From Dicyema japonicum (taxonomy: Eukaryota > Dicyemida > Rhombozoa > Dicyemidae), in the NCBI GenBank assembly GCA_011109175.1, contig RDEW01000047.1:206324-270323 (forward strand): a stretch of 64,000 bases of DNA, in the 5' to 3' direction. Position numbers and translations under genes: made by a program. Below are positions 59,866 through 64,000 of the stretch, piece after piece; the stretch's first letter is position 1, and the number at the start of each line of letters is the position of its first letter. Below the pieces are notes generated by a model. The model was not told the origin of the DNA. It saw only the letters and a list, made by a program, of their open reading frames with translations, and did not search any database.

Positions 59866-60385
59866 AAGTAATAACTGACTTTATATTACTAGAATGGAGA
59901 ATGAGGATAAATATGGGCTTAGTGCGACACCTACAGACGAAGACTTTTACGTTTGGGATGCTGTGATAGTGGGGTATTATAATATCTTAATAAAAGACCT
60001 GAGGACACCCCATATGCGAATGGAATATTCAAATTGAAGATGAACTTTACGCCGGAATACCCAAATAAGCCTCCAATTGTTAAGTTTGTTACTAAAATGT
60101 TTCACCCTAATAGTATTTATATTTAAAATTGTAGTTTATGCTAGTGGACATATTTGTTTAGACATACTAAATGAGAAATGGAGTCCTTCATATGACGTTG
60201 GTTCTATTTTAGCATCTATTCAATCACTCTTGGATGACCCATTTATTCAAAGTGCTGCTAACTTCCAGGCTGCTACTCTTTATACTAAAAATAAGAGAGA
60301 ATATGATAGGAAAGTTATGGATCTTATTGAAGCTAATGCTATGAGTGTTTCTGAGTTGGATAATAATGACCAACAAACTGACTAG
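59827..60385 (+). CDS. UBE2A: Ubiquitin-conjugating enzyme E2 A / RAD6
   Basis: Three introns (25, 23, 22 nt) are removed, leaving 163 codons (162 residues; human 152). Start [20 protein letters not shown] parallels the family MST...RRLMRDF start. Then [40 protein letters not shown] and [18 protein letters not shown] with the catalytic Cys in [33 protein letters not shown], and [14 protein letters not shown] follow, and an acidic tail ([13 protein letters not shown]) resembles the acidic tail of yeast RAD6 more than vertebrate UBE2A. The usual NPNSPAN motif after LLDDP reads FIQSAAN. It acts with RAD18 or RNF20-type E3s in DNA-damage tolerance and histone H2B ubiquitination. Confidence 0.95.
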
Positions 60386-60489
60386 TCTTTTTAATAATAT
60401 TATTACAAGCAACCAATTTACTTCTTAATCATTTCACCCTTCATATGGCTAGCTAGGCTGGGAAATCATCACATATTTGTGTTATATCA

Positions 60490-60612
60490 TCGCGGGTACG
60501 AGGGAGGAGCACCGGGAAAGAATGAGGATTTTGGCGGAGCGCATCGGGATCACGTGATAGTTAGTTTTGGATTTACCGTGGTCTTAGATGTTAAATAATA
60601 AATATACGTACC
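60490..60612 (+). mobile_element. Solo Jockey/CR1-like 3' end
   Basis: GGGTACGAGGGAGGAGCACC to GGATCACGTGATAGTTAGTT and the TTAAATAATAAATA end matches 32795-32900 of the best Jockey-like copy with only a few substitutions. It is therefore a recent 5'-truncated insertion of that subfamily. Confidence 0.85.
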
Positions 60613-61759
60613 TTTTCCAATATGTAACCTCGCTCGAATTCGATTTTCCACAATAAAGAAGATAATGTGATGGCCGTAGTATTAGTAGCTGTGTTTTCTT
60701 TGATTTAACATAATCCTACTTTTCTCAGACAATATCTCAATTCTTATAAAGTCTCGGAGGAATTGGAGAAGCATCCACTCATTTTTATGGGTAATGATAC
60801 AAGTCCATTTCTTGTCAGGTAAAGTCTTTGAGGCTTCAGTTAAATTCTATAGTGTACTAGGATCCCGCGAACGTTTTTGGTAGTTATGTCTATTACTTTG
60901 AACGAGTTACCAGAGTTCAATCAACGTTTTGTTTTTTCTATCCTCTAACATTCCAAGGTATCGATATCTACTCCATCAAGTAAACTATCTTCATATTCCT
61001 GCACAGACTTTTAATATGTCCGCTAAGGATACAGCTATGTCATTGTGGTCCTCAATTGTTGGCATGTCGTGTATTCAAGAGGGGATCTTTGTGGATCCTT
61101 ACTGGAAAGTGTGATCTTGAATTTGTTTCAGAATGGAACGGTAGGAAGACGGATCATCCTTCGATCATTGAGTTCTTCCAACTACTATGAAGTGTGTGGG
61201 TATTGATAGAAACGTTATATAAATTTATTAACACGACGAGACCTTAGGAGCTTAAGTTGTATAACAAAGACACCGTCAGGACTACAGGCCGAGGTTGCAC
61301 ACAATGATTTAGTGGACTTACATCATGCCGATTAAAAAAATAGTTTCATTGGTTATTCACGAGTTTGCACATATTGTGAAGGACTAATAGTAATTATTCC
61401 GTTCTCCTTGTTCTTCAGGTCTTTACCCTCTTCAACATATGTCAGAAATTATAAAGGTGTCCAAACAGGCGACTTCATTCTTCGAATAATTTTTGAATTT
61501 TTCAAAAAAGCCGGTGAACGCAGATACGTCTTCATAGACATTCTAGTTTTTATGACTTGAGAAATCATATCGGATACTACATGAGATATAGTCTGCTAAA
61601 AATGAAATATCAAAAAAGCTGTTCCGCATTCCAGATGCAACATGGAAAGAATGAAAATATTACAAAGCGACCCCATTGAGTAAAGTAGAGAATATCAATG
61701 GTTATTTTTTGTGTGCATGACCACCACAGGTTAGGAAACCCTGAGATCTTTCGTATTTT
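60613..61759. other. No recognised gene
   Basis: Short frames only. ACACCGTCAGGACTACAGGC near 61270 recurs diverged near 62447 (ACACCGTCAGGGCCACAGGC), so at least part is dispersed repeat sequence, likely of the RPDG family by its GATAATGATGTC neighbour shared with 19940. Confidence 0.35.
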
Positions 61760-62400
61760 ATATTATTATTTTAAAACCCCAAGACCACCAAGAAAGAAAG
61801 TATTAACTCACTAATTAAGTAATCTCAGCCTCCAACATCTCTCGAATGCTCCCCCAGTGATTCAACTACATTCCGGAAGTGTCTTCTTTTATATTTACAG
61901 AGGAATTCTATCCAAGTGAACTTTTTTATTGCCTATCTAAATTCCTCTGCATGGGCCACCTCTTTCCATGATGGGTTTCATAGCTCATTGCAGATACGTA
62001 GGAAACCCTGTCCATTTCTCAACGTCTCCACCTCTGAAAGAATACTAGGGATGGATATGGTATCTAATTGCATATGCCGCATGATCTTCCCCCTGAGAGT
62101 TCATACGCTATACCCTCGAAGAGGGAAGAACTATCGATAGATACCAGAGCCATCCGTAACTGCGTCTTCATGTTAAAGCTGTCTGTGATGAACTGGGAGA
62201 CAAAATTTAAATGCGTCGTTGTAGAACGGCCTGCTCTGAAGCCATGTTGAACATCGAAAAATTATAGAACAGGGGAGATTAACATTAATAAAAGCTTCTC
62301 CAAGACTTTTGACAAGACGCAAGTTATGGAGATAGGTAAGAGGATAGAATATCTTGATTTTCTATGCTTGAGAATTGGTTTAATCAGGGAATTTTTTATA
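61760..62400 (-). mobile_element. Jockey/CR1-like copy, minus strand, internally deleted
   Basis: From the 3' end at 61765 (AACCCCAAGACCACCAAGAA) the plus-strand bases are the reverse complement of 58560-58740, including the CATATGC and GAGAAATGG blocks. Further right the minus strand gives VQHGFRAGRSTTTHLNFVSQ and KTQLRMALVSID. The RT core with YADD is missing between them. Confidence 0.75.
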
Positions 62401-62604
62401 TATTTGGTATTGCATGCGAATTGATTGTATAACCTCTATGTATAGCACTAACACCGTCAGGGCCACAGGCTCGAGTAAGGCGTAGAAAAATGATATTCTT
62501 GTCTTAATCATAGGGAGTGAAGAAGGCAGTATATGGAGGGGCGTGCTTTCTGCTGTTCGGGGAGAGTGTATGATAATGATGTCTCTTAAACTTAAAAATC
62601 GTGA

Positions 62605-62765
62605 CAAAATAAATTATTTATTTAATAACCCCAAAAAAAAACACCAAGTAAGAAGGAGTAAACCAACTAATTAAGTGATCCCGGTACGCCTCAACAGGAT
62701 CGAGAAGTTTTTCCTATGTTCCTGAATAGACGACGGCTTTCCTGAATACCCACGGCTTTCCTGAA
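62605..62765 (-). mobile_element. Solo Jockey/CR1-like 3' tail
   Basis: The plus strand here is the reverse complement of 23090-23200 (CTCGATCCTGTTGAGGCGTA, CCGGGATCACTTAATTAGTT), so it belongs to the same subfamily as the copy at 21600-23205. GGCTTTCCTGAATAGACGAC is repeated near 62736 and 62755. Confidence 0.8.
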
Positions 62766-62879
62766 TAGACGACGATCAGCTTTCACAAAATAAATTATAT
62801 TGTCATACATGAGAATAAATAAAAGATCAAATAATATTGAAGTGTATTATTATTTTATTTACTAAACAATAAATAAAAA

Positions 62880-63006
62880 GTCACTTACTTCCATGTCCAA
62901 TCGCTCCTTTGCTGTCAACAAAAGTCTGTACCACAGCTAATATCACTTCGCTTGTCAGGAATTTCTTTTCAATGCTGATGAAAGATGAACGTGACTGATT
63001 TGACAT
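62880..63006 (-). CDS. Possible first exon of an unidentified gene
   Basis: Minus-strand ATG at 63006 opens MSNQSRSSFISIEKKF then LTSEVILAVVQTFVDSKGAI and GHG. A GTAAGT donor follows, with an AG 27 nt away, the intron class used by genes in this window. The next putative exon meets a stop quickly, and a retroelement tail begins within 150 bp, so the gene would be truncated. It may be chance. Confidence 0.25.
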
Positions 63007-63539
63007 TCAAGACCTTTAATATGTGTTTATCTGTTTTAACTTTGAAAAATAACCTTCACGACAATAATTTGAGTAGCCAACTAATAAATGATATGCAATT
63101 CACAAAGTTAGAAAAACATCCAAGCCTGCTCAACTAATGAAGTATGAAAATCCTTCGCAGTTATGTTTCTACTCGGAAAAGACAGTCAACGATTTCTTAC
63201 TAGAGAGAAGATTAATTCACGTCAGTCACAAAAAGGTTAGCAAAATTCTGACCAGTGTCGTTTCAAGGTTTTCAAATGTTGTTTGTTTCAATTGAATTCA
63301 GCTTTACCAAGAATGAAAACTTGTCAACGAGCCTACAAATTTGTCATGACGTTCAGAAAGTTCGGCCTTCAGTCTGTTTGCGAATTTATTCATTATTCTT
63401 GTTAATTCATCAACTTAGGTCTTCGTCTTTTGTTCTCTCTCCAGGCATAATTTTCTTTCGCCTGACTCTTGCAAGGGGTACAATCCACTTCTAAAAGTAT
63501 TCTTATGCCGACCCGACTGCACTCAATGATGTATTCAGA

Positions 63540-63980
63540 TTTAAGGTCAATGATTCTACTGAAGCCATCAAGGTCATCGCTTGCCCCAATTAAATCAATC
63601 TTGGGATTTTGTAAACGTTTGTCTGTACCAATGACAGAATAGGGAACCGAAAATTAAAAAAAGATAACGTAAATAGCTTAAAGGGGGAAAACAACATCAA
63701 CAATAAGTCGCCATTTCTTTTTTTCACTCAAAATATGCTCCTGGTGTTTTTAATCAATCGTGCATGATTTTTCAAATTTTCCTGCAAAATCCAAATATTC
63801 ACGCATTTCTGTGATCAGATTTCTTTCATCTTTATAAATACACACAAGAAATCAGAACAGAAGATTGCAGCAAGGAGAAATAACCGCAGGTTATGCTGTA
63901 CAAGCGTGATATCGTCGTCATAAAAGGAGAAACTCACTGACTGAGCTTCATTATGAATAGCGATAAGGGAATTCACGGCG
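63540..63980 (-). repeat. Inverted partner of the dispersed repeat at 8380-8842
   Basis: Reading the minus strand, MREYLDFA, the CATGCACGATTGATT block, TTTTGAGTGAAAAAA and CCAAGATTGATTTAATT appear in the same order as at 8560-8800, then continue past the point where the 8-kb copy is interrupted (GATGACCTTGATGGCTTCAG). Indels and stops throughout. It runs towards the right window edge. Confidence 0.6.
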
Positions 63981-64000
63981 AAGTTACAATCTGTATTAGA

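Overview
This is a eukaryotic, animal-type genome window. It has single-copy housekeeping genes with animal relatives, dense non-LTR retrotransposon debris, scaffold gaps (23476-24190 and 42598-42705) and single-n joins at 43127, 46968 and 49636. The genes are cut by extremely short GT-AG introns. I reconstructed about 55; nearly all are 20-28 nt, with three or four of 45-63 nt. For most of the genes, removing them gives a span divisible by three and an uninterrupted protein matching its family end to end. Introns this short are reported from dicyemid mesozoans (e.g. Dicyema), so a dicyemid or similarly reduced lophotrochozoan is my best guess. That identity is inference; the introns are read directly.

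Host genes in order: TMEM237-like ciliary membrane protein (3153-4250, -); LIS1/PAFAH1B1 (4889-6275, -); calpain (9209-11416, -); a membrane protein of unknown family with a 12-residue repeat array (16726-19005, +); SAP18 (25665-26111, +); Polo-like kinase (27715-29596, -); SLC30A/ZnT zinc transporter (34565-35743, -, 5' end missing); eIF5 (38240-39496, +); proteasome subunit beta-2/PSMB7 (45349-46259, +); cyclophilin E/PPIE (51599-52635, +); ribosomal protein L7 (55853-56651, -); RAD6/UBE2A (59827-60385, +). They are unrelated core functions (cilium, dynein, cell cycle, translation, proteolysis, splicing, chromatin) with no operon-like logic. They sit as compact 0.5-2.2 kb islands between transposon relics.

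The rest is mostly retroelements. Family 1 is RTE-like, with an AP endonuclease, RT and a C-terminal WRLFGH...RGRPRTTLP region. Family 2 is Jockey/CR1-like, with conserved 3' tails scattered on both strands. Family 3 has an R2/CRE-type restriction-like endonuclease and occurs only as pieces. Family 4 has a DGKRPDG-type C-terminus. A tRNA-derived SINE (8843-9172, partial copy 37086-37260) ends in the same roughly 45-bp tail as Family 1, making an SINE/LINE pair. No copy seen is intact.

Many segments of about 100-310 bp occur twice in direct tandem. Several are near 126 bp and exact, and three flank a lone n, which looks like unmerged contig overlaps. Others are diverged or in frame and may be real; two of them double the start codon region of a gene (PLK, UBE2A).
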